A DNA stretch of 9,755 nucleotides. Origin: an uncultured Eubacteriales bacterium (GTDB taxonomy: Bacteria; Bacillota; Clostridia; Oscillospirales; Oscillospiraceae). The position numbers and the translations under genes were made by a program. The stretch spans positions 1 to 9,755 of the forward strand of contig USMI01000061.1 in NCBI GenBank assembly GCA_900555735.1, written 5' to 3'. Positions 1 through 6,865 of this stretch are shown here, piece after piece (positions within the stretch are counted from its first letter, which is position 1; every line of letters begins with the position of its first letter). The notes below the pieces were generated by a model that saw only the letters and a list, made by a program, of their open reading frames with translations, ran no database searches and was not told the DNA's origin.

Positions 1-2
1 CG

Positions 3-1532
3 GAACCGCTGTCCGCGCCGGTATGGCCGGCACTGGCCGCCGGAGGTGCTGTGCTGGTGCTGGCACTGGTACTGTGCCTTGCCTTCCTGCATCAGGCCCG
101 CCGGCAGAACGCCCCCAAGCGGGGCCGGATGTCTGTGCGGGTGCCAAAGGAGGGCACTTCCGTGGCAGGGCAGGGTCCGCTGCGTTTCGCCCTGCTGTCC
201 GCCCGCCGCGGCGGATGGCGCTCTATGGTGGTCCCCGCGGCGGCGTTGGTGCTGTCCCTGTTTCTGGGACTGCTGGCCGGTACGGCGGAGGGCTGGAGCC
301 GCCAGACCGACGCCCTCTATGAGAACAGCACCCTGACCGGTCAGGCGGTGAGCACCAACGGACGCTGGAACACCAACCTTCTTGTACCGGCCGACGCCGC
401 CAGAACGCTGTGGAAGTCCGGCATGCTGTCGGAAATGTCGGCCAGCATTGGATGGCACTACTGGCGTTCGGGCGAGATCCCCCGCTTTGCGGAGAATAGC
501 TTCGGGCAGCAGCGACGGCAGGCGTGGATCGCCAGCCAGCCGCAGGTGGTGGCGCTGAACCGCATGAACGCCGCTCCGGCCTATATGAACAGCCAGCCGC
601 CTGCGGTGACGTGGCTGGACGGCTGGGACGAGAGCTTTCTGTCCGACCGCGCCTATCAGCCGTTCTACCATGCGCTGACGCCCGGCTACGGCGGCCTGTA
701 CGGCGACGAGCCCCAGACGTATCCCTGCATCGTGGGCGCGGACTACGCAGCCCGACGGGGACTTGTGCCGGGTGACACCTTCTTCGTGTGGATATCATGG
801 AGCACCATGAACCGCACCATGGAGTCGGCGGTGACGCTGCGCATCGTGGGCACGGTGAATCAGACCGGTATGGCGGAGGACATCTATGTACCCTTCGGCT
901 TCTGGGGCGATCCCGCGTGGCTGGACGGGGAGCCGGATGTTCTGGAGCCGGGTGAGCGGCCCGACTTCACGTTCACCGACCGGGAGACCATGGAGAAGTA
1001 TTTCTACGGCACCACCAATTACGGCACCTGCACCTTCACGCTGCGCTCGGCCTATGAGCTGGAGCCGTTCCGGCAGTATCTGGCGCAGCAGGAATTCAGT
1101 CAGGTGCGCACCGCCGGAAAGAACCGTACCACGCTGCTCCTGCTGGATCAGAGCTTCACCGAAACGGTGGGGGCGCTGGGCCGCTACATCACGTTCAGCC
1201 GCATCCTGTTCCCGGCCCTGTTCGTAATGGTGGGACTGATGGGCTTCCTGATCTCGTGGCTCATGATAAACGGGCGGCGGATGGAGTTCGCCATCATGCG
1301 GGGACTGGGCGCCTCGAAAAAGCGGGGATTCGCCTCGTTCTTTCTGGAGCAGGCGCTGCTGTGCCTGTGCGGCTGCGTTTTGGGCTGCATCGGACTGCTG
1401 TTCCTGTCGGGCGGCGTAGTCAAATGGCTGGCGGTGCTGGCGTTCCTGCTGTGCTATCTGGCGGGCTGCGCCCTGTCGGTGCAGGCCGTGGGCCGCACGA
1501 ACCTGATGGCGCTGCTGTCCGAGCGGGAGTAA
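3..1532 (+). CDS. ABC transporter permease, FtsX/MacB type (5' end outside window)
   Basis: The frame is open to the left edge with no stop, so this is the C-terminal 509 codons of a longer membrane protein. The GTG at 51 lies inside a transmembrane segment and is not a credible start. Visible order: a hydrophobic helix (about nt 42-108), a basic cytoplasmic linker, a second helix (VVPAAALVLSLFLGLLAG, nt 229-282), a large probably extracellular domain (about nt 290-1190), then a C-terminal FtsX domain with about three helices. The hallmark FtsX cytoplasmic stretch MEFAIMRGLGASKKRGF follows the first of these. The layout fits two-repeat FtsX permeases, which pair with a MacB/LolD-type ATPase and act in lipid, peptide or antimicrobial export or sensing. 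The ATPase gene is not in the window, so the substrate is unknown. No convincing terminator follows the stop. Family assignment is firm; the specific role is not. Confidence 0.85.
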   Translation, partial: EPLSAPVWPALAAGGAVLVLALVLCLAFLHQARRQNAPKRGRMSVRVPKEGTSVAGQGPLRFALLSARRGGWRSMVVPAAALVLSLFLGLLAGTAEGWSRQTDALYENSTLTGQAVSTNGRWNTNLLVPADAARTLWKSGMLSEMSASIGWHYWRSGEIPRFAENSFGQQRRQAWIASQPQVVALNRMNAAPAYMNSQPPAVTWLDGWDESFLSDRAYQPFYHALTPGYGGLYGDEPQTYPCIVGADYAARRGLVPGDTFFVWISWSTMNRTMESAVTLRIVGTVNQTGMAEDIYVPFGFWGDPAWLDGEPDVLEPGERPDFTFTDRETMEKYFYGTTNYGTCTFTLRSAYELEPFRQYLAQQEFSQVRTAGKNRTTLLLLDQSFTETVGALGRYITFSRILFPALFVMVGLMGFLISWLMINGRRMEFAIMRGLGASKKRGFASFFLEQALLCLCGCVLGCIGLLFLSGGVVKWLAVLAFLLCYLAGCALSVQAVGRTNLMALLSERE

Positions 1533-1692
1533 GACAGAGGCGTTTCCACAACTGAGTAGGCTTTATATCCGCAGCCGTCCCCCCTGCTCGCGCTAAAACC
1601 GTCCGTGCGATACTGTTCTTACGGTAAGGAGCCGGATAGCCGCCGGTCAGTTTTTTCCGTAAAATAACAGACAAGTGAAGGAGAGACCGCCG
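1533..1692. other. Intergenic gap before kptA
   Basis: This 160-bp gap is more AT-rich than the flanking genes. It contains a 6-bp inverted repeat TTACGG (1619-1624) / CCGTAA (1657-1662) around a T6 run, and a TAAAAT hexamer (1660-1665) that could be a -10 box but has no good -35. Neither is a clear terminator for the permease nor a clear promoter for kptA. The only solid signal is the kptA ribosome binding site at 1678-1685. Confidence 0.4.
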
Positions 1693-2265
1693 ATGACAAA
1701 CGATTCTAAGCCCGGACAATCCGCGGATCCTCTGCTGCGGGCAAGCAGGTTTTTAAGCCTGATCCTCCGCCACAAGCCGGAGGCCGCCGGGATCACGCTG
1801 GACGAACATGGCTGGGCAGATGTTTCAGAGCTTCTTCAGGGGATCTCCAGCCGCTATCCGTTGACAATGGCGCAATTGGAGGAGATCGTCCGCACCGATG
1901 ATAAGCAGCGCTATTCGTTCAGCGAGAATAAAAGCAAGATCCGCGCCAATCAGGGACACTCTATCCCTGTTGATGTTGGCCTTGTGGAACGTGAACCGCC
2001 GGAGATTTTATATCACGGGACAGGCCAGAAATACTTCGAGAGCATTCTGGAAAAGGGGCTTATTCCCAAGACCAGACTTTACGTCCATTTATCCAATGAT
2101 ATAGAGACGGCAAAAACGGTTGGCAGCCGGCACGGCACACCCGTCGTATTCGCGGTGCAAAGCGGCCGGATGTTTCATGACGGATTCCGGTTCTATCTCT
2201 CGGAGAACGGCGTCTGGCTGACGAAGCATGTTCCCTCCGCGTATCTGAGTGCGTTTCAAGCATGA
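1693..2265 (+). CDS. kptA: RNA 2'-phosphotransferase (KptA/Tpt1 family)
   Basis: The protein is 190 aa, close to the usual length for the family. Tpt1/KptA enzymes move an internal RNA 2'-phosphate to NAD+, giving 2'-OH RNA, ADP-ribose 1'',2''-cyclic phosphate and nicotinamide. The N-terminal winged-helix lobe contains RFLSLILRHKPE with the family Arg-His pair (R26, H27), followed by GWADVSELL and IRANQGHS (R84). The C-terminal ADP-ribosyltransferase-like lobe has LYHGT (106-110), YVHLS (130-134), GSRHG with R146, and FYLSENGVWLT (167-177). R26, H27, R84 and R146 match my recollection of the catalytic Arg-His-Arg-Arg set. The ATG at 1693 is chosen over the in-frame GTG at 1675 because AAGGAGAG (1678-1685) sits at the right distance before the ATG and overlaps the GTG region. 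The gene stands alone with no RNA ligase or tRNA-splicing neighbour. Third codon positions look more A/T-rich than in adjacent genes, which suggests separate acquisition. The bacterial in vivo substrate is generally unknown. Confidence 0.93.
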   Translation: MTNDSKPGQSADPLLRASRFLSLILRHKPEAAGITLDEHGWADVSELLQGISSRYPLTMAQLEEIVRTDDKQRYSFSENKSKIRANQGHSIPVDVGLVEREPPEILYHGTGQKYFESILEKGLIPKTRLYVHLSNDIETAKTVGSRHGTPVVFAVQSGRMFHDGFRFYLSENGVWLTKHVPSAYLSAFQA

Positions 2266-2299
2266 CCGGACCGCCGCATTTTACCTCACCACCACGCAT

Positions 2300-2343
2300 A
2301 AAGCGGCACCCCTTTCGGAGCTCCGAAAGGGGTGCCGCTTTTT
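2300..2343. terminator. Bidirectional palindromic terminator between kptA and the CoA-transferase gene
   Basis: Positions 2300-2341 are a perfect palindrome centred on CGGAGCTCCG, able to form a hairpin with about 19 paired bases and a minimal loop. It ends in T5 on the plus strand (2339-2343), as for an intrinsic terminator of kptA. On the minus strand the run after the stem is only TTTATG, but the hairpin lies 9 bp past the CoA-transferase stop codon, so it probably serves both convergent genes. Confidence 0.9.
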
Positions 2344-2350
2344 ATCCGGT

Positions 2351-3544
2351 TCAGATGACCTGCTGCTCCTTCAGGGCGGTCAGGTCTGCTTCGGTCAGGC
2401 CCAGCAGCTCGCCGTAGACGGCGGCGTTGTCCTGACCCAGATCAGGGGCGGGGCGGGAGATATCGGCCTTGGTGTCCAGCAGCTTCACGGGGTTACCGTT
2501 GACCTTCATATCGCCGATAACGGGATGGTGCATGGGCACGAACATCTCGCGGGCAACCGCGATATGGGGATCGGTAGTGACGCGCTTCAGGTCGTTGATG
2601 GGGGAAGCGGGCACACCTGCGGCAAGGATCAGCTCCACGCACTCGTCGATGGTGTGCTGGGTGGTCCACTTCTCGATCTCAGGCTTCAGCGCCTCATGGT
2701 TCTCGCAGCGGTGGACGTTGGTATCGAACCGGGGATCAGTCAGCAGATCCTCCCGCATCAGCACCTTGGTGCACAGCAGGGTATACAGCTTATCGTTGCC
2801 GCAGCCGATAACGAACAAGCCGTCGCTGGCCTGAAAGGAGTCATAGGGATAGGCGGAGGCGTAGCGGTTGCCCATCAGCTCAGGCTGCTTGCCGGAGGCG
2901 AAGTAGCGCTGGGTGCCGGTCTCCAGACTGGACACCACGGAGTCCACCAGAGACACGTCCACGCGCTGGCCCTTGCCGGTCAGCTCACGGGCATGGAGGG
3001 CGGTCAGGATGCCGATGGTCAGGTTCATGCCGCCCAGCACGTCGCCCATGGCGTTGCCGACACGGAGGGGATGGCCGCCGGCCTCACCGGTAATGCTCAT
3101 CAGACCGCCGCTGGACTGGGCGATGATGTCGTAGCCGGGGCGCTGGGAATAGGGTCCGTAGCAGCCAAAGCCGGAGACGGCGCCGTAGATGATCTGGTCG
3201 TTGACCTCCTTCAGCACATCATAGCCCACGCCCAGCTTGTCCATAACGCCGGGACGGTAGTTCTCCACCACCACGTCCGCCTTCTTGACCATCTCCAGAA
3301 ACAGCTTCTTGCCCTCCGGGGACTTCAGGTTCAGGGTAACGCCCTTCTTGTTGCGGTTGACGTTGGCGTAATACATGCTGGCGCCGTTCTTCAGGGGACC
3401 GAAGGCGCGGGTGTCATCGCCCTTGCCGGGAACCTCGATCTTGATGACGTTGGCGCCGAAGTCCGCCAGCATCATGGTGCAGTAGGGGCCAGCCAGAACA
3501 CGGGTCAGATCCAGAACTGTGATATCACTCAATGCTTTTTTCAT
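2351..3544 (-). CDS. CaiB/BaiF-type class III CoA-transferase
   Basis: A complete 397-aa protein of normal family length. Class III CoA-transferases move CoA from an acyl-CoA donor to a free carboxylic acid through an aspartyl-CoA intermediate in the cytoplasm. Family marks in order: ITVLDLTRVLAGPYCTMMLADFGANVIKIE (residues 8-37), ENYRPGVMDKLGVGYD (94-109), the GYDIIAQSSGG segment with the presumed nucleophile D139 (137-147), the GQRVDVSLVDS strand in mid-protein and the VPASPINDL segment in the C-terminal third. The ATG at 3544 is preceded on the minus strand by AAGGAG (3554-3559), 9 bp away. It is divergent from the PrpR-like regulator and has its own extended -10 promoter with the shared operator upstream, so it likely belongs to the same regulon as the lyase and transporter. 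The acid substrate cannot be read from sequence. Succinate/hydroxymethylglutarate (SUGCT-like), citramalate or mesaconate specificity would fit the neighbours. Confidence 0.93.
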   Translation of the reverse strand: MKKALSDITVLDLTRVLAGPYCTMMLADFGANVIKIEVPGKGDDTRAFGPLKNGASMYYANVNRNKKGVTLNLKSPEGKKLFLEMVKKADVVVENYRPGVMDKLGVGYDVLKEVNDQIIYGAVSGFGCYGPYSQRPGYDIIAQSSGGLMSITGEAGGHPLRVGNAMGDVLGGMNLTIGILTALHARELTGKGQRVDVSLVDSVVSSLETGTQRYFASGKQPELMGNRYASAYPYDSFQASDGLFVIGCGNDKLYTLLCTKVLMREDLLTDPRFDTNVHRCENHEALKPEIEKWTTQHTIDECVELILAAGVPASPINDLKRVTTDPHIAVAREMFVPMHHPVIGDMKVNGNPVKLLDTKADISRPAPDLGQDNAAVYGELLGLTEADLTALKEQQVI

Positions 3545-3602
3545 ATTGCGTATGCTCCTTCATTCAAAAAACTGCTTTCCGACACAGCCTTTGATGGCTT
3601 TT

Positions 3603-3632
3603 ATGATAGCAGTCTTTCTTCCGCAAGGCCAA
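3603..3632 (-). promoter_or_regulatory. Extended -10 promoter of the CoA-transferase gene
   Basis: On the minus strand the sequence reads ACTGCTATCATA (3613-3602), an extended -10 of TG-N-TATCAT form (hexamer 3608-3603). The best -35 candidate is a weak TTGGCC (3632-3627) with an 18-bp spacer. A good extended -10 with a poor -35 fits an activator-dependent sigma-70 promoter. Eleven of 12 bases match the promoter of the lyase operon. Confidence 0.65.
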
Positions 3633-3658
3633 ACGAAACCTTCCTGCCGCGAAACATC

Positions 3659-3687
3659 TTGCTTTTTGTTTCAAATCGTGGTATTTT
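3659..3687 (+). promoter_or_regulatory. Predicted promoter of the PrpR-like regulator gene
   Basis: TTGCTT (3659-3664), a 17-bp spacer, then TATTTT (3682-3687), with TG at 3679-3680 making it an extended -10. The -10 box lies at the exact centre of the inverted repeat 3665-3704, so a protein bound there would be expected to block this promoter, suggesting negative autoregulation. The hexamers are only moderate matches. Confidence 0.5.
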
Positions 3688-3704
3688 CTTTTTCGTGAAA
3701 CAAA
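3665..3704. promoter_or_regulatory. Operator candidate: inverted repeat with GTTTCA-N22-TGAAAC core, divergent region
   Basis: TTTGTTTCA (3665-3673) and TGAAACAAA (3696-3704) are perfect 9-bp inverted arms around a 22-bp spacer. The core hexamers and the exact 22-bp spacing recur at 5776-5821 before the lyase operon, while the spacers are unrelated, as expected for a bipartite protein site. The near core arm is 59 bp upstream of the CoA-transferase -10 box. A further GAAACA (3651-3656) / TGTTTC (3667-3672) repeat overlaps it and might be an auxiliary half-site. Confidence 0.7.
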
Positions 3705-3751
3705 GCCGCCGCGCTGACAGGCAGAAAACCTCATCAAGGGAGGAACGTACC

Positions 3752-5659
3752 ATGGAAGAATTGCAAAAAAAGCCGGAAAAGCCCTATAAGGTCTGTTTTC
3801 TGGGCTATTCCAGACTCAGCGAGGTGGCGCGGGAGGTCATCGACAGCCTGCCCGACAACGACGTGGAATACGTTCTGATGGACAGCAACCTTGAAAATCA
3901 GGACACCTGCGTGGAGGAGGCCCGGCAGCTGGGATGCAGCGTGTTTGTGGCAGGTCCCGGCAACGCCGCCCGGTTCTCCACCCACTACGACGATCCGCTG
4001 GTGGAGATCACCATTCGATACATCGACTACGCCATCGCCATCCGCAAGGCGCTGAACAAGGGCTGCCAAAAAATATGCATTGCCCGGCACCGATTTTCCG
4101 CGCCGCCGGATCTTCCCATGCTGGAAAAGCTGATGGAGGTATCCCTGCAGGAGGTGACCTTCGAGAGCATCGCGGAGCTGCGGGAGCAGATCCGCCACTC
4201 CGACTGCGACGCCTTCATCGGCGCCACGGCGGCCAGTGAGACCGCCAACGATCTGGGACGGACGGGTATTCTGGTCTACTATGGCAAAGAGTCCATCCGC
4301 GACGCCTGCATCCGCGCCGGCGAGCGCGCCCGGAAGCTCCATGAGAACCGCCAGTCCCGCGAGATCACCAAGGCCATACTGAACAACAGTCAGTTCGGCA
4401 TGATCGTCACCGACGCCGAGGGACGGGTGAAGCTGTTCAACCAGACGGCCCAGCGGTTCACCGGCATCGCCGCCTCCCAGATCCGTGGCAAGCTGCTGAC
4501 GGACTTCTTTCCCAACCTGTCCATTGCGGCGCTGCTGAAAAGCGGGCAGAACCGTTCCGACTCCTACCGGCTGGTGGTGGGCGCCATGATGCGCTGCGTG
4601 CAGGAGCGCATCACACAGGATCGCCGCACCATCGGCATCCTCATCACCCTGTATCCGGAATCCCACAACCGGAAGAAAGCGGAGCAGGACACGCCCAGCC
4701 TTGCCCAGATCGTGTGCCGCTGGGAGGACGTGATCGCCGTCTCACCTATTATGAAAAAGACGGTAGAGCAGGGGCAGAATCTGGCGAAGCTCCACTATCC
4801 CACCATGATACTGGGCCAGCCCGGCTCCGGCCGGGAGATCTTTGCCCGCTGCATGCACAGCACCTCCCCGCAGGCCCAGAAGCCCTGCATCACCATCGAT
4901 CTGGCCACCATCGCCCCGGAGGACGCGCCCCACATCCTGCTGGGCTATGAAGGGCCGGACGGCACCGTGTCCGGCCTGCTGACCAGCGCCAACGGCGGCA
5001 GCGTGATCCTGAAAAACGTGGCGCTGGCCAAGCCGGTGGTACACGCCTGCCTGATGCAGGCCCTGACCTCCCGGCACATCTTCCGCCCCGGCATGACCGC
5101 TCCCCTGCTGCTGGATCTGATGGTCTACACCATCATGACGCCGGAGGAGGCCCGCGCCATCCCGCCCGATCTGCAAAGCTGTCTGGCCATCTGCCAGCTG
5201 GAGCTGCCGCCCCTGACCCGGCGAAAAGAGGACATCGGCCCGCTGTTTCTGCGGAGCCTGTCCAGCAACGCCGGATATCACCACCGGGTGGCTCTGTCGA
5301 AGCAGATGGAGGCGCTTCTGACCTTCCACAACTGGCCGGGGCAGCTGCAGGAGCTGCAGGCCGTCTGCACCCGGTACGTTATCGCCATGTCCCGGCTGGA
5401 GAAGGCCACGCCCAAGGCGCAGTATCTCCTGTTGCTGCAGGCCATCGGCGATGAGACCATCTTCCAGGAGATTCTGGCGCAGCACCCGGCCCTGACCCAG
5501 CGGCCCGTGGTGGATAAGGAGGCGTTCTTGCAGGGTATCCTGCAGGTAAAAGCCCTGATGAAGTACTCCAACGACACGCTGGCGGAAAAGCTGTCTGTCA
5601 GCCGCACCACCATCTGGCGCATCTTACAGGACGCCGTCCAAAGCGGAGAGGACGCCTGA
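3752..5659 (+). CDS. PrpR_N-PAS-degenerate AAA+-HTH transcriptional regulator (ATPase-dead sigma-54 activator relative)
   Basis: A 635-aa cytoplasmic regulator. The reading frame stays open far upstream, but ATG 3752 is chosen because AAGGGAGG (3736-3743) precedes it by 8 bp and everything upstream is antisense to the CoA-transferase gene or promoter DNA. Domains: PrpR_N-like sensor (about 10-190), a fold that in PrpR relatives reads a pathway metabolite; PAS (about 205-300, FGMIVTDAEGRVKLFNQTAQRFTG); AAA+ core (about 320-545); C-terminal HTH (about 600-630, LAEKLSVSRTTIWRIL). The AAA+ core aligns with sigma-54 activators but its working motifs are gone. Walker A GQPGSGRE has R361 where Lys is expected. 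The GAFTGA loop is replaced by GPDGTVSG (401-408). Walker B LFLDEI is VILKNV (418-423). The FREDLYYRL arginine-finger segment is PPDLQSCLA (471-479), and NWPGNVREL is NWPGQLQEL (527-535). It should neither hydrolyse ATP efficiently nor contact sigma-54. It probably controls both flanking transcripts through the shared GTTTCA-N22-TGAAAC sites. Confidence 0.88.
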   Translation: MEELQKKPEKPYKVCFLGYSRLSEVAREVIDSLPDNDVEYVLMDSNLENQDTCVEEARQLGCSVFVAGPGNAARFSTHYDDPLVEITIRYIDYAIAIRKALNKGCQKICIARHRFSAPPDLPMLEKLMEVSLQEVTFESIAELREQIRHSDCDAFIGATAASETANDLGRTGILVYYGKESIRDACIRAGERARKLHENRQSREITKAILNNSQFGMIVTDAEGRVKLFNQTAQRFTGIAASQIRGKLLTDFFPNLSIAALLKSGQNRSDSYRLVVGAMMRCVQERITQDRRTIGILITLYPESHNRKKAEQDTPSLAQIVCRWEDVIAVSPIMKKTVEQGQNLAKLHYPTMILGQPGSGREIFARCMHSTSPQAQKPCITIDLATIAPEDAPHILLGYEGPDGTVSGLLTSANGGSVILKNVALAKPVVHACLMQALTSRHIFRPGMTAPLLLDLMVYTIMTPEEARAIPPDLQSCLAICQLELPPLTRRKEDIGPLFLRSLSSNAGYHHRVALSKQMEALLTFHNWPGQLQELQAVCTRYVIAMSRLEKATPKAQYLLLLQAIGDETIFQEILAQHPALTQRPVVDKEAFLQGILQVKALMKYSNDTLAEKLSVSRTTIWRILQDAVQSGEDA

Positions 5660-5671
5660 TACGCCGCCAAT

Positions 5672-5707
5672 AAAAACAGCCGCGTAGGCAATTACGCGAC
5701 TGTTTTT
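5672..5707. terminator. Terminator after the regulator gene
   Basis: The stem pairs AAAAACAG (5672-5679) with CTGTTTTT (5700-5707) and, past one C/A mismatch, CGCGTA (5681-5686) with TACGCG (5693-5698) around a 6-nt loop. A T5 run ends the plus-strand copy. It lies 12 bp after the regulator stop and separates that gene from the promoter region of the lyase operon. Confidence 0.85.
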
Positions 5708-5775
5708 ACATCCTGTGCCAATTTTTCCCAGCCTCTTGTCTCCGCATCGTCTTTTTCAATAGCAGATTTTTCTCG

Positions 5776-5821
5776 CAAAACGTTTCACCTCTCCTAATGC
5801 ATCATATTTTGAAACGTTTTG
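5776..5821. promoter_or_regulatory. Operator candidate: inverted repeat with GTTTCA-N22-TGAAAC core, lyase operon
   Basis: CAAAACGTTTCA (5776-5787) and TGAAACGTTTTG (5810-5821) are perfect 12-bp inverted arms around a 22-bp spacer. Each arm also contains the palindrome AAACGTTT. The near core arm ends 61 bp upstream of the TATAAT box of the lyase operon, almost the same distance as in the CoA-transferase promoter. There is no run of T after the second arm and no transcript ends nearby, which argues against a terminator. Confidence 0.78.
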
Positions 5822-5871
5822 ATCCGTCTTTTCCGGCGGAAAGTCCTTTGATTCGTTCTCACAAACGCCTT

Positions 5872-5883
5872 ACTGCTATAATA
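5872..5883 (+). promoter_or_regulatory. Extended -10 promoter of the lyase-transporter operon
   Basis: ACTGCTATAATA contains a perfect extended -10 (TG-C-TATAAT, hexamer 5877-5882). No good -35 sits at 16-18 bp; the best is TCGTTC (5853-5858, 18-bp spacer). TTGATT (5848-5853) is 23 bp away and too far. The weak -35 plus an upstream operator suggests activator dependence. No sigma-54 -24/-12 pattern is visible. A short odd palindrome, TTTCCG-G-CGGAAA (5830-5842), lies between operator and promoter. Confidence 0.75.
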
Positions 5884-5912
5884 GCCTCACTTCCGACACA
5901 GTGAATCACACC

Positions 5913-5930
5913 GAACAGTAAGAACAGTAA
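5913..5930 (+). repeat. Tandem 9-bp repeat in the operon leader
   Basis: GAACAGTAA occurs twice back to back (5913-5921 and 5922-5930) directly before the ribosome binding site, TAAGGAG at 5928-5934. The second copy overlaps the binding site. It may be simple slippage duplication; no regulatory role is evident. Confidence 0.7.
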
Positions 5931-5943
5931 GGAGTAGAGTCAC

Positions 5944-6843
<900 letters not shown>

Positions 6844-6865
6844 GGCGGAAAAGGAGGTAAATGCT

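Noticed and set aside
3640..3665. Possible sigma-54 promoter around CTTGC
   Set aside because: The TTGCT at 3659-3663 has no matching TGGC-type -24 element at the required distance, and none was found before the lyase operon either.
2249..3751. Long open frame running into the regulator from upstream, giving a 1136-codon plus-strand frame
   Set aside because: It is antisense to the well-supported CoA-transferase gene and crosses its promoter. The protein is low-complexity Gly/Ala/His/Val-rich, and a strong ribosome binding site marks the true start at 3752.
3734..4666. 310-codon minus-strand frame opposite the regulator
   Set aside because: It is antisense to the PrpR_N and PAS coding region, with no family match and no plausible ribosome binding site.
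5776..5821. Inverted repeat considered as a terminator
   Set aside because: The arms are AT-rich around a 22-nt loop, with no following T run. A proper terminator already lies at 5672-5707, and the core recurs with the same spacing in the divergent region.
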